Source: an uncultured Altererythrobacter sp. (GTDB taxonomy: Bacteria; Pseudomonadota; Alphaproteobacteria; Sphingomonadales; Sphingomonadaceae). From it: a stretch of DNA of 45,032 nt. Positions 1 through 7,933 of the stretch are shown piece after piece. The stretch's first letter is position 1, and each line of letters opens with the position of its first letter. A program made the position numbers and the translations under genes. The stretch lies in the NCBI GenBank assembly GCA_946886565.1, contig CAMPIX010000018.1:1-45032 (forward strand), given 5' to 3'. The notes beneath the pieces were generated by a model. It searched no databases, was not told the DNA's origin, and saw only the letters and a program-made list of their open reading frames with translations.

Positions 1-24
1 GTTCCCATTTGCGGCGCAGCGACT

Positions 25-1980
25 ATGTCGGCTGGCATGTCGCGCACGCCCGCTGGAACCCCGCCCGATCCGAGAGGCGCCGAGCGCTTCCACGAGGAGC
101 GCGCGACCTTCACGGTCAAAGGATCGAGCCAGCCCGATCTCGACGCCGGAATCGCGGCGATCCGCGACACGGTGAAGACGCTGCGGCCCAAGCCCGGGGT
201 CTATCGCATGCTCGATGCGCGCGGCGACGTACTCTACGTCGGCAAGGCGCGCGCGCTGAAGAACCGCGTCGCGAACTACACCCAGGTCGCGAACCTCTCG
301 AACCGCCTCCAGCGCATGATCAGCCAGACGCGTGCGATGGAGATCGTCACCACCAATTCGGAGGCCGAGGCGCTGCTGCTCGAGGCGCAGCTGATCAAGC
401 GCTTCCGGCCGCCGTACAACGTCCTGCTGCGTGACGACAAATCGTTTCCTTTCATCCTCTTGCGGTCCGATCATGAATTTCCCCGCATCATGAAGCACCG
501 CGGCGCTCGGCGCGCGAAGGGCAATTACTACGGTCCCTTCGCCAGCGCGGGATCGGTCAACACCACGATTAACGCGCTGCAAAAGCTGTTCCTGCTAAGG
601 TCCTGCACAGACAGCTTTTTCAGCCGCCGCGACCGGCCGTGCCTGCTCTACCAGATCAAGCGCTGCTCGGCGCCGTGCGTCGGGCGCATCGGCGAAGACG
701 ACTACGCCGAGCTGGTGCAGGAAACGCGGGACTTCCTCACCGGTAAGTCGGGCGCGGTGCAGAAGAAGATCGAGACGCAGATGGCGCAGGCCGCCGCCGA
801 TCTCGACTTCGAGCGCGCCGCAATGCTGCGCGACCGGCTGCGCGCCGCAACCGCGATCCAGGGCAGCCAGGCGGTCAACGCGGCGGGGGTGGGCGACGCC
901 GACGTCTTCGCGCTCGCGGCTAAGGGCGGGCAGGTCGGGATCCAGGCGTTCTTCGTGCGCGGCGGCCAGAACTGGGGCCACCGCGCCTTCTTCCCTACGC
1001 ACACACAGGATATCGACGACGCGCAGGTGCTCGCCGACGTGCTCGCGCAATTCTACGAGGAAGTGCCCCCGCCGCGCACCGTGCTGGTCGACCGCGGGCT
1101 GCCCGAACAGGCGCTGCTGGCAGAGGCGCTGTGCGAGGCCGCCGGGCATCGCGTCGAGATCAGCGTGCCCCAGCGCGGCGACCGCCGCCGGCTGATGGCG
1201 CAGGCGAGCCGCAACGCGGTCGAAGCGCTTGACCGGCGGCTGGCCGAAAGCGGCACCCGTGCCCGGATCAACCGCGAGCTGGCCGAGTTTCTCGAGCTGC
1301 CCGAGCCGCCGCGGCGGATCGAGATCTACGACAACAGCCATATCCAGGGCGCCAAGGCGGTCGGTGCGATGGTCGTCGCCGGGCCGGAAGGGTTCCTCAA
1401 GAACCAGTACCGCAAGTTCAACATCAAGCACGCGCAGACCGACGACGACTTCGGCATGATGCGCGAGGTGATGACCCGCCGCTTCGCGCGCGCGCTCGAG
1501 GAAGACCCCGACCGGGACGGCGACGCCTGGCCCGATCTGGTGCTGATCGACGGCGGCAAGGGCCAGATGTCGAGCGTGAAGGACGCGCTCGAGGAGCTCG
1601 GGATCGAGGACGTGCCGCTGATCGCGATCGCCAAGGGCCCGCACCACGGGCGCGAGGGGCGCGAGGTGTTCCACTTTCCCGACGGGCGCGAGAAGACCTT
1701 GCCGACCAATTCGCCGCTGCTGTTCCATCTCCAGACGCTGCGCGACGAGGTCCACCGCTTCGCCATCGGCGCGCACCGCGCCAAGCGCAGCCGCGCGATC
1801 AGCGCCTCGCCGCTCGACGAGATCCCCGGCATCGGCCCGAGCCGCAAGCGCGCGCTGCTGCTGCACTTCGGCACCGCCGGCAAAGTCCGCGCGGCGGCGC
1901 TCGACGATCTCAAGCGCACCCCCGGCATCAGCGCCGGCGTGGCGCGGAAGATCTACGACTTCTACCACCCGAGCGGGTAA
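25..1980 (+). CDS. uvrC: UvrABC excinuclease subunit C
   Basis: UvrC makes the dual incisions of nucleotide excision repair after damage hand-off from UvrA/UvrB; it is cytoplasmic. The 651-residue product has all expected parts in order: an N-terminal GIY-YIG nuclease (GVYRM...YVGKA, about residues 58-75), a four-cysteine cluster around residues 194-219 (CTDSFF, RPCLL, RCSAPC), a UVR UvrB-binding helix pair (DFERAAMLRDRL, about 265-277), the RNase H-like endonuclease half, and a C-terminal helix-hairpin-helix (IPGIGPSRKRALL). It is some 40 residues longer than E. coli UvrC because of an N-terminal tail. ATG at 25 is the first in-frame ATG; another lies at 37. The gene begins so close to the window edge that upstream signals cannot be judged. 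Confidence 0.97.
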   Translation: MSAGMSRTPAGTPPDPRGAERFHEERATFTVKGSSQPDLDAGIAAIRDTVKTLRPKPGVYRMLDARGDVLYVGKARALKNRVANYTQVANLSNRLQRMISQTRAMEIVTTNSEAEALLLEAQLIKRFRPPYNVLLRDDKSFPFILLRSDHEFPRIMKHRGARRAKGNYYGPFASAGSVNTTINALQKLFLLRSCTDSFFSRRDRPCLLYQIKRCSAPCVGRIGEDDYAELVQETRDFLTGKSGAVQKKIETQMAQAAADLDFERAAMLRDRLRAATAIQGSQAVNAAGVGDADVFALAAKGGQVGIQAFFVRGGQNWGHRAFFPTHTQDIDDAQVLADVLAQFYEEVPPPRTVLVDRGLPEQALLAEALCEAAGHRVEISVPQRGDRRRLMAQASRNAVEALDRRLAESGTRARINRELAEFLELPEPPRRIEIYDNSHIQGAKAVGAMVVAGPEGFLKNQYRKFNIKHAQTDDDFGMMREVMTRRFARALEEDPDRDGDAWPDLVLIDGGKGQMSSVKDALEELGIEDVPLIAIAKGPHHGREGREVFHFPDGREKTLPTNSPLLFHLQTLRDEVHRFAIGAHRAKRSRAISASPLDEIPGIGPSRKRALLLHFGTAGKVRAAALDDLKRTPGISAGVARKIYDFYHPSG

Positions 1981-2109
1981 CGTGCGACGGCGAGCAAATC
2001 GGTGCTCTGGCCCTCGCCGGTGACGTCAAGGGGCCAGCCTTCGGCGGGTTTTGGAAACATCATCTTTACGATGTTCGGCTAGGAAAACCGCTGATCGAGG
2101 GACCCCGCG

Positions 2110-4425
2110 TTGCTGCCACTGGCACGAAAACTGTTTGCATCCGAAAGGTTGCGCCACGCCGCCATCGCCATTGGCCTGGCGGTGTTGATGGGCGTGATGA
2201 CGATTCTGCGGCCGATCGATATGGGGGTGTGGTCGGCTCAATCTAAGCTGTTCGACCGCTCAGCCAGCGGCGAGATCGTGTTCATGGAGGTGGAAAAGGC
2301 GCCTGCCTCCGACGCCAGTACCGCAGAAAACCAACAGCTTATTATGGCGCTTCGCCAGCTCGAAGCATCTGGGGTGGAGCGAATTTACCTGGATACGCCG
2401 GTCCGCCGCAGTTCCAGTGCGGCGCTCGATGCCGAGCTGCACAATGTACTCCTGCGACTTGAGGATAAGGTGGTGCTCACCCGGGCTGAGCGGCGGGATG
2501 TTGTTGCCGGCCGACCCTCCCAAGGGAACGATCCGTTCTTTGAATCGGGCATGCAGGTCGTGAGTAGCGACTACCTGACCGACTTCTTGGGCTACGTCTG
2601 GATGATCGATCCAAGCCACGAGAGTGGGGGAAGCGAACTCCCGTCGCTGTGGACCGCGCTCGCAGGCAACGCCAGTTCGAACGACACGATCTTCCCCGAC
2701 TATTCGATCGATCTTGGCACAGTGCCGCGATACGATTTCGGCCAGCTCAGCGTCGACGCTTACAGCGCGAACGTTGACTTGGCCGGAAAGACTGTCCTGC
2801 TCGGCCCATCGGGCACCGAAGCGCGGATCGTGAAAATTCCCAGTCAGGGTTTCGGGCCTTCGAGCTTGGTTCACGTTATCGCCGCCGAAACCGCTCTCCG
2901 CGGGGCGGGGCAGAGCTTGTTTTGGCCGTGGATGGTCGCAGGCTTCGGAATCAGTCTTGTCGCGGGTATAATGCTCTTGCGCAGGCCGCGTTACCGACGA
3001 CCTTTCTATTTCATTTGGGCAATCGCGCTGATCGCGGCCGCTATAACGGCAGCATACTTTGGGGTTCGCACGCTCTACAGCGAAGTTCTGACTATGATGA
3101 TAGTTTTTGCCGGACTGCGGTCGACGGTGAACTTCAAGCGGCGCCACCTGTTCGTCGAACCTCGGAGTCGATTGCCCAACTTCAGCGCCTTGCAACGCGA
3201 CTTCGGTGACCATATCGCCACCAAGTCATCGATCGTCGTGGCCAAGATTGCCCGCCTCGATGCCGTTTTTGCAACCCTGAGCCGAACTGACCAGGGGCGC
3301 TATTTGCGGCAGCTATCGTCGCGCCTCTCGCTCGGCGATAGCCGTACGACGATCTACTACGATGGCGGCAAATACTTCGCCTTCATCCTGAGGGGCGGAG
3401 AGTATCATGATCTGGAGGAGCACCTCGAAGGATTGCGCGCGATAGCGTCGCAATCGATAACCGTCTCGCAACGCGTGCTCGATGTGTCGATGACGATGGG
3501 CGTCGATCAGTCGCCCGAAAAGCCGGTCTCGAGCCGGCTGAGTGCGGCAATCTCGGCATCCGATCAGGCGCGTGAAGCCTATCGGCCGGTGTTCATCATC
3601 TCGGACTTCGCCGCCGATAGCGAGGAATGGGATTATTCGCTCCAGGCACGCCTTGAAAGCGCGCTGTCCGAAGATCGGATTTCGATCAAGCTCCAGCCGC
3701 AGGTCGACTTGCGCGATGGACGCATCGTTGGCGTGGAGGCACTGGCGCGCTGGGTCGATGAAGAGCGCGGCGAAATCCCGCCATCGCGCTTTATTCTGCA
3801 ATGCGAGCGTGTCGGCCGGCTCGACGAGTTGACCAAGCGTGTTTTGGCGAAGAGCCTGGATGCGGTAGAAGCGCTGCGCGTCTGCGATCACGAGCCACGA
3901 ATGTCGGTCAACGTCTCGGCGATTCAGTTCGTCGACAGCAGGATCGCCGAGATGATCGAGAAGAACCTCGCGATCCATTCCATCGACCCCGCCAAGCTGA
4001 CGATCGAGGTGACCGAAACCGCACGTATCGAAGACTTTCCGGCGGCGCGCGGCGTGTTCGAGCAGATCAAGCGCTTGGGCGTGACCTTCTCGATGGACGA
4101 TTTCGGAGTGGCCAGCGCCAACCTTGAAGCCATGTTCGAGCTGCCGTTCGACGAGATCAAGATCGACCAGATGTTCGTCCGCGACATCGATCGCTCGGAG
4201 ACTGCCCATGCGATCGTGGCCAATGTTATTCGCCTTGCTCGCGATGCAGGCCTGATTTCGGTGGCGGAGGGAATCGAGGATCGCGAGACTTACCAACGAT
4301 TGCGCCAAATGGGCTGCGATCTCGGCCAAGGCTACTACATCGCCCGCCCCATGGCGTTGAGCCAGCTTCAGGAAATTTTGACCTTACAAAGGGATAGCCC
4401 GCTATTGCGCGACCAGTTTGGTTAA
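2110..4425 (+). CDS. CHASE2-like sensor with degenerate GGDEF and intact EAL domain
   Basis: Predicted membrane-bound cyclic-di-GMP phosphodiesterase, 771 residues. A TM helix near residues 14-34 precedes a CHASE2-like extracytoplasmic region (about 35-270), followed by further TM helices (about 273-340). The GGDEF-like domain (about 350-500) is degenerate: the active-site loop reads YDGGKYFAF. The EAL domain (about 510-760) keeps its signature residues: VEALARW (near 542), SVNVSAIQF, TIEVTET, MDDFG, EIKID, VAEGIED and GQGYYIARP, so hydrolysis of c-di-GMP looks possible. The start is TTG at 2110; no upstream ATG fits, so the N-terminus is uncertain. The signal sensed by the outer domain cannot be told from sequence. 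The stop codon overlaps a TGGTTAAC box that may belong to the next unit. Confidence 0.9.
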   Translation: MLPLARKLFASERLRHAAIAIGLAVLMGVMTILRPIDMGVWSAQSKLFDRSASGEIVFMEVEKAPASDASTAENQQLIMALRQLEASGVERIYLDTPVRRSSSAALDAELHNVLLRLEDKVVLTRAERRDVVAGRPSQGNDPFFESGMQVVSSDYLTDFLGYVWMIDPSHESGGSELPSLWTALAGNASSNDTIFPDYSIDLGTVPRYDFGQLSVDAYSANVDLAGKTVLLGPSGTEARIVKIPSQGFGPSSLVHVIAAETALRGAGQSLFWPWMVAGFGISLVAGIMLLRRPRYRRPFYFIWAIALIAAAITAAYFGVRTLYSEVLTMMIVFAGLRSTVNFKRRHLFVEPRSRLPNFSALQRDFGDHIATKSSIVVAKIARLDAVFATLSRTDQGRYLRQLSSRLSLGDSRTTIYYDGGKYFAFILRGGEYHDLEEHLEGLRAIASQSITVSQRVLDVSMTMGVDQSPEKPVSSRLSAAISASDQAREAYRPVFIISDFAADSEEWDYSLQARLESALSEDRISIKLQPQVDLRDGRIVGVEALARWVDEERGEIPPSRFILQCERVGRLDELTKRVLAKSLDAVEALRVCDHEPRMSVNVSAIQFVDSRIAEMIEKNLAIHSIDPAKLTIEVTETARIEDFPAARGVFEQIKRLGVTFSMDDFGVASANLEAMFELPFDEIKIDQMFVRDIDRSETAHAIVANVIRLARDAGLISVAEGIEDRETYQRLRQMGCDLGQGYYIARPMALSQLQEILTLQRDSPLLRDQFG

Positions 4426-4450
4426 CAGTTTACAAACAAGAATGGTTAAC
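4419..4450 (+). promoter_or_regulatory. Paired TGGTTAAC boxes, CtrA-like half site
   Basis: TGGTTAAC occurs at 4419-4426 and again at 4443-4450, 24 bp apart. The second copy reads ATGGTTAA at 4442-4449, the exact reverse complement of TTAACCAT, the alphaproteobacterial CtrA half-site. The pair lies 40-70 bp upstream of a 12-codon ORF with its own terminator and nothing else downstream on this strand. The first copy overlaps the stop codon of the EAL gene. Assignment to CtrA is inference from the motif; the 7-bp-spaced full site is not present. Confidence 0.4.
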
Positions 4451-4490
4451 GTACGTCTCCTGCTGCAGACTTTGCAACAGGAGAGAACCC

Positions 4491-4529
4491 ATGGGCTGGT
4501 CTTGGTTTTATGAATGGCTGTTCAATTGA
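4491..4529 (+). CDS. 12-residue aromatic-rich mini-ORF
   Basis: ATG at 4491 opens a 12-codon frame, MGWSWFYEWLFN, closed by TGA at 4527-4529. Six of twelve residues are aromatic (three Trp, two Phe, one Tyr). AGGAGAG at 4480-4486 is an excellent Shine-Dalgarno sequence at good spacing, and a perfect intrinsic terminator starts 22 nt after the stop, so this looks like a free-standing transcript of roughly 100-130 nt. The downstream gene, tesB, is convergent, so this is not the leader of a following biosynthetic gene. It could be a true micro-peptide, a membrane-active or regulatory peptide, or an sRNA carrying a decoy ORF. I do not recognise a family. Confidence 0.5.
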   Translation: MGWSWFYEWLFN

Positions 4530-4551
4530 GAGCCATCAAATTCCGATAACG

Positions 4552-4578
4552 AAAAGGCCTCTTTCGAGGCCTTTTTTT
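4552..4578 (+). terminator. Intrinsic terminator after the mini-ORF
   Basis: A perfect 10-bp stem, AAAAGGCCTC / GAGGCCTTTT (4552-4561 and 4566-4575), closes a TTTC loop and runs into seven T residues (4572-4578). The A-tract on the left makes it potentially bidirectional, so it may also stop readthrough from the opposite strand. Confidence 0.9.
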
Positions 4579-4657
4579 ATGCCTGAAGCGGGAGCGAGCT
4601 GCTGAAATGATCGGCGGCGCATCCGGCACACGACGTTACGTTTTCCTACACCACGCC

Positions 4658-4680
4658 AGCCATGCTAGCTTCGCATGGCT
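4658..4680. other. Hairpin in the gap between mini-ORF and tesB
   Basis: AGCCATGC (4658-4665) pairs exactly with GCATGGCT (4673-4680) around a 7-nt loop. It sits in the 229-bp stretch 4579-4807, where no convincing ORF or promoter is seen. It has no T-run and could help terminate tesB transcripts from the other strand; the role is open. Confidence 0.35.
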
Positions 4681-4807
4681 CTTTCTACGGTAGAGAGCGG
4701 CAGCCTTGGCGCGCGCCTTTCCTTATGAAGGGGCATGTGCATGTGTTTCATCAACTAGCGCCAAAAACGTCAGAATATGAGGCTGCAACCTGAACGAATC
4801 GGCGCGA

Positions 4808-5725
4808 TCAGGCCGGCGACTTGATCCGCCGCCGCATCATCCCTTCCTGCGCGACGCTCGCGACCAGCCGTCCCTCGCGGTCGAAGATGCGGCCGCGGTT
4901 GAAGCCGCGGCCGCCGCCGCTCCACGGGCTGTCGGTGGCGTAGAGCAGCCACTCGTCGGCTCGCGCCTCGCGGTGGAACCAGAGCGCGTGGTCGAGGCTC
5001 GCGCCCGCCAGCTCGCCGCGCGCCCAGCTCAGCCCGTGCGGCAGCGCGCTGGTGCCGAGCAGCGTGTAGTCGCTGGCATAGGCGATCACCGCGCGATGCA
5101 GCGCGGGATCGTCGGGCAGCGGTGCGACCGTGCGAAACCACGAGTGCGCCTGCGGCGGACGCGGGTCGCTGTTCATCCAGTGCAGGCTGTCGACCGTGCG
5201 CATCTCGATCGGCCGCGGGCGCGTCATCAGCGCGCGCTGCGCCTCGCCGATGTCCCCAATCGCGGCGAGAAACTTGCGCCGCTGCTCCATGTCGGGCGCC
5301 AGATTTTCGGGCGGGGCGACATCGGGCATCGCATAATCGTCGTGCGCCATCCCATCCTCGGGGCGCTGGAAGCTGGCGGTGAGGTTGAGGATCGGCGTGC
5401 TTTCACCGTCATCATTGGCCTGGCTCGCGACGACCCGCCGGTTGGCGAAGCTGCGGCCGTCGAAGTCCGCCGCCACGCGATAGTCGATCGCCGGCCCCTC
5501 GCGACCGCCGCGCAGGAAATAGGCGTGCAGCGAATGCGCCGCCATGCCCTCGGGCGCTGTGAGTTGCGCCGCCTGGAGCGCCTGCGCGATTACCTGCCCG
5601 CCGAACACGCGCCCCACGCCATTCTTCTGCGGGCGGCCGGTAAAGGCGAATTCCTCCTGCCGCTCCACGGTGAGCAGATTCACCAGATCGGCGACGAGGC
5701 TTGCGGGACTGGGCTGGTCGGTCAT
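4808..5725 (-). CDS. tesB: Acyl-CoA thioesterase II
   Basis: Hydrolyses acyl-CoA to free fatty acid and CoA in the cytoplasm. The 305-residue product has the two-hotdog TesB layout: an N-terminal half with the family signature FGGQVIAQAL and SLHAYFLRGG, and a C-terminal half with DYTLLGTSALPHG, then DHALWFHR and a closing GRLVASVAQEG. ATG at 5725 starts at the usual family position (MTDQPSPASL); an in-frame TTG 12 codons upstream would run into the cupin stop and is disfavoured. No strong ribosome site is seen. It follows the cupin gene by 32 bp on the same strand and may be the last gene of that transcript, though its function suggests no link. Confidence 0.95.
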   Translation of the reverse strand: MTDQPSPASLVADLVNLLTVERQEEFAFTGRPQKNGVGRVFGGQVIAQALQAAQLTAPEGMAAHSLHAYFLRGGREGPAIDYRVAADFDGRSFANRRVVASQANDDGESTPILNLTASFQRPEDGMAHDDYAMPDVAPPENLAPDMEQRRKFLAAIGDIGEAQRALMTRPRPIEMRTVDSLHWMNSDPRPPQAHSWFRTVAPLPDDPALHRAVIAYASDYTLLGTSALPHGLSWARGELAGASLDHALWFHREARADEWLLYATDSPWSGGGRGFNRGRIFDREGRLVASVAQEGMMRRRIKSPA

Positions 5726-5757
5726 GCTGCGCGTATTGCGGTGCAGCAAGACCGCGG

Positions 5758-6630
5758 TCAATCGCCGATACCCAGCCTGCGCAACGCGCGGAAGGCGAGC
5801 GCCTTGGGCCGGTTCGAGGCCGGCCAGCGGCCTGGCGCGGCGGGAGCCAGCCCAGCGCGGCGCATGAGGCGGTTGAGCCCGCGCGCATCGGCTTCGGCAA
5901 AGCTCCAGTCGCTGCGCCAGGTGATCGAGAGCGAGATCGAGCTTTCCGGCCCATTGCGGACGAAGTGCGGCGCCATCACCGGCACGTAGACCGCCTCGCC
6001 CGGGCCGAGCGCGAATTCGCGGCCACCGGCAGTCAGCTCCTCGCGCCAGCTCAACTCGCGCGCACCGCCTGAGTGGTAGGATTCGTGGATCGTATCGGGC
6101 GCGAAGGTCGGGTCGCCCGCCGGAAATTGCGTCATCGTCTTGCGGCCGACGAGCTGGAGCAGGATGTTGTGCTCGGGGTCGAAATGATAGGGGGTGACTG
6201 CGTTCGGGCTGGAAATGAACACGAATGCCTGCGGGCGCAGCATAGCGCCGGTCTTCGCCTCGATCTCGGGCCTGACCTCGCCGAGCAGCGACAGCAGTAG
6301 CGCCTTGTATTCGGGCACCTGTTCGACGTTCTTGAGCACCGCCCAGCTATTACTGCGCGCGATGTGGCGGATGGTGTCTTCGATCGACAGCCCAGTGCCG
6401 CCGGGCTTCCCGTCGACGCCGATCGGGAGATCGCCCCGGTTGTATTCGATCGAACGCTCGGGCAGCCGCCCGGCAAGGCCAGCCAGCGCATCCAGCGTCA
6501 GCAACTGGTGTTCGGCCAGCGCGTGGCGCAGGACGTGCGGCGTCTCTGGATAATTCGCGGCGAACGTGGCGCGCGCCGCGGTGTCGAACACGGATACTGC
6601 GCAAGGCTCGATGGCGGAATGCACGCCCAT
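5758..6630 (-). CDS. JmjC-like cupin (Cupin_8) protein
   Basis: Predicted Fe(II)/2-oxoglutarate-type cupin of the Cupin_8/JmjC class, 290 residues. A facial-triad pattern is visible: H149 and D151 in PYHFDPEH, and H222 in VMAPHFVRNG, with the flanking LVGRKTMTQFP strand typical of the fold. Such proteins hydroxylate protein side chains or small molecules; the substrate here is unknown. It starts 2 bp after the stop of the acetyltransferase gene, so the two are almost certainly co-translated, and the pair may act on one substrate. ATG at 6630 follows directly on that stop; a longer in-frame reading overlaps the acetyltransferase and has no homology-like features. Confidence 0.85.
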   Translation of the reverse strand: MGVHSAIEPCAVSVFDTAARATFAANYPETPHVLRHALAEHQLLTLDALAGLAGRLPERSIEYNRGDLPIGVDGKPGGTGLSIEDTIRHIARSNSWAVLKNVEQVPEYKALLLSLLGEVRPEIEAKTGAMLRPQAFVFISSPNAVTPYHFDPEHNILLQLVGRKTMTQFPAGDPTFAPDTIHESYHSGGARELSWREELTAGGREFALGPGEAVYVPVMAPHFVRNGPESSISLSITWRSDWSFAEADARGLNRLMRRAGLAPAAPGRWPASNRPKALAFRALRRLGIGD

Positions 6631-6632
6631 AT

Positions 6633-7799
6633 CTAACCCTCTTTCGCTTGCTTGCGCAGTTCGGCACGCAGAACCTGACGGAACAGCTTGCGGCGCAGCG
6701 ATCCACCGATCGCGACGTTGATCCGCACCATTGCGCGCTTTTCCCGCCAGATACGTTCGATCATCGGATGGTCCGCCGCAGCACAGCTGTCGCACCACTG
6801 GATCTCGCCTCGGGCGAGCAGGTCGAGGTTTTCGCGCTGGAGCAATACGCCGGGCGAGAAGCGCGCGTAACGCTCGTCGAACGCGGTCTTGAAGCTGAAC
6901 GCGCCCGGCGGTGCGAGGAAGTTGGCCAGCATCGCGATCGGCTGGCCATCGAGCGAAAGCGCTAGCCGTTCGAGCCTGCCATGCGCCGCGGCGCCGTGCA
7001 TGGTCTGTGCGAACCAGCCCCCGGTTCGAGGGTCGTTCGCCAGCGCGGAGCGGTTGCGTCCTTTCCAACCCGCCCGTTCCAGAGCGAGGAAATCCTGCGT
7101 CCAGCGGTCGAGCCCGGCAGTGTCGCGTTGCCGTTCGAATCGGAGTTCGCCTTCTTCGGACAGCCGTTTGTGCTGGCGGCGCAGCTCCTTGCGCTTCTTG
7201 CCGCCGATCGAAGCTTCGAAGTAGGCTTCGGCCTCGAGCTCGGACCGCAGCAGCGCGCGTTCCTCGCGATGAACTACGGCCCATTCGCGTGCCCCTTGGT
7301 CGGCGACTTGCGCTAGAGCTGCTAGCAACGGTCCCCCTTCGGCCAGCCGATCGAGGTGCAGAAACAGCGCGCCGCGCGGATGGCGGTCGGCCCAGGCGAA
7401 CAGCTCACGCCAGAAGAGGTGCTCGCATCCACGCCGCACGAGCGGGCTGCCGACGAACAGGTTGTCGTGGCTCCAGTTACCGAGATTCGGGATCGGATAG
7501 CCGTAGTAGCTCGCGGGCCGGGCAAGGGGCATCAGCCCGCAGAGGACGCCATCGAAGCTGAGCACCGCGAGATCGACGCTGCCGGATCGCGCAAACGCGG
7601 TGAGGGCGGGCAGGAGGTTCCAGCTTTCGTAGAACGGATTGGGCTCGCTCGCCGAACGCGCGAGATCATCCCATTCGAGCAGCGCAGCATCGTTCTCGAA
7701 CTCGCGCCGGCTGGACAGCGCGAATCCCGCCCCGCGTGCAGACGCACCGGCGCTCGGCGCCACCGCCATATCGCTGCGTTCGACGGGTGCGCTGGCCAC
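6633..7799 (-). CDS. GNAT-fold acetyltransferase, CelD/BioF2-like
   Basis: Predicted acyl- or acetyltransferase of the Acetyltransf_6 (CelD/BioF2-like) family, 388 residues, cytoplasmic, without signal peptide or TM helix. Family hallmarks are NPFYESWNLLPAL near residue 54, the basic SIGGKKRKELRRQ segment near the middle and the GNAT core SLDGQPIAMLANF in the C-terminal half. Relatives are often linked to cell-surface polysaccharide or peptidoglycan modification, but the acceptor cannot be read here. The start is GTG at 7799, preceded by a GAAGG box at workable spacing; an ATG follows ten codons in. The partner cupin begins 2 bp downstream. Confidence 0.85.
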   Translation of the reverse strand: MASAPVERSDMAVAPSAGASARGAGFALSSRREFENDAALLEWDDLARSASEPNPFYESWNLLPALTAFARSGSVDLAVLSFDGVLCGLMPLARPASYYGYPIPNLGNWSHDNLFVGSPLVRRGCEHLFWRELFAWADRHPRGALFLHLDRLAEGGPLLAALAQVADQGAREWAVVHREERALLRSELEAEAYFEASIGGKKRKELRRQHKRLSEEGELRFERQRDTAGLDRWTQDFLALERAGWKGRNRSALANDPRTGGWFAQTMHGAAAHGRLERLALSLDGQPIAMLANFLAPPGAFSFKTAFDERYARFSPGVLLQRENLDLLARGEIQWCDSCAAADHPMIERIWREKRAMVRINVAIGGSLRRKLFRQVLRAELRKQAKEG

Positions 7800-7879
7800 G
7801 CGTTAACCTTCGCAATCCGCGGCTGATGGTGCCGCCACTGCGGGCTAGCAGGCGAGTGCTGAAGAAGGCTTAACGAAAC

Positions 7880-7909
7880 GGGGCGCGGAACCGCCTGGTC
7901 CCGCGCCCC
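7880..7909 (-). terminator. Likely terminator of hppA
   Basis: A 13-bp GC-rich stem (GGGGCGCGGAACC with GGTCCCGCGCCCC, one mismatch that is a G-U wobble on the minus strand) around a GCCT/AGGC loop, starting 25 nt after the hppA stop. The following minus-strand bases are CGTTTCG, a weak T-tract, so it may terminate or protect the 3' end. Confidence 0.65.
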
Positions 7910-7933
7910 GGAGTGCGATCAAGGCAGCGGCCG

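Noticed and set aside
595..1968. 457-codon open frame opposite uvrC
   Set aside because: No recognisable domain; complete overlap with a highly conserved repair gene.
4491..4578. Mini-ORF as the leader of a trp or phe attenuator
   Set aside because: Tandem Trp/Phe codons are suggestive, but there is no antiterminator pairing obvious and the downstream gene is convergent tesB.
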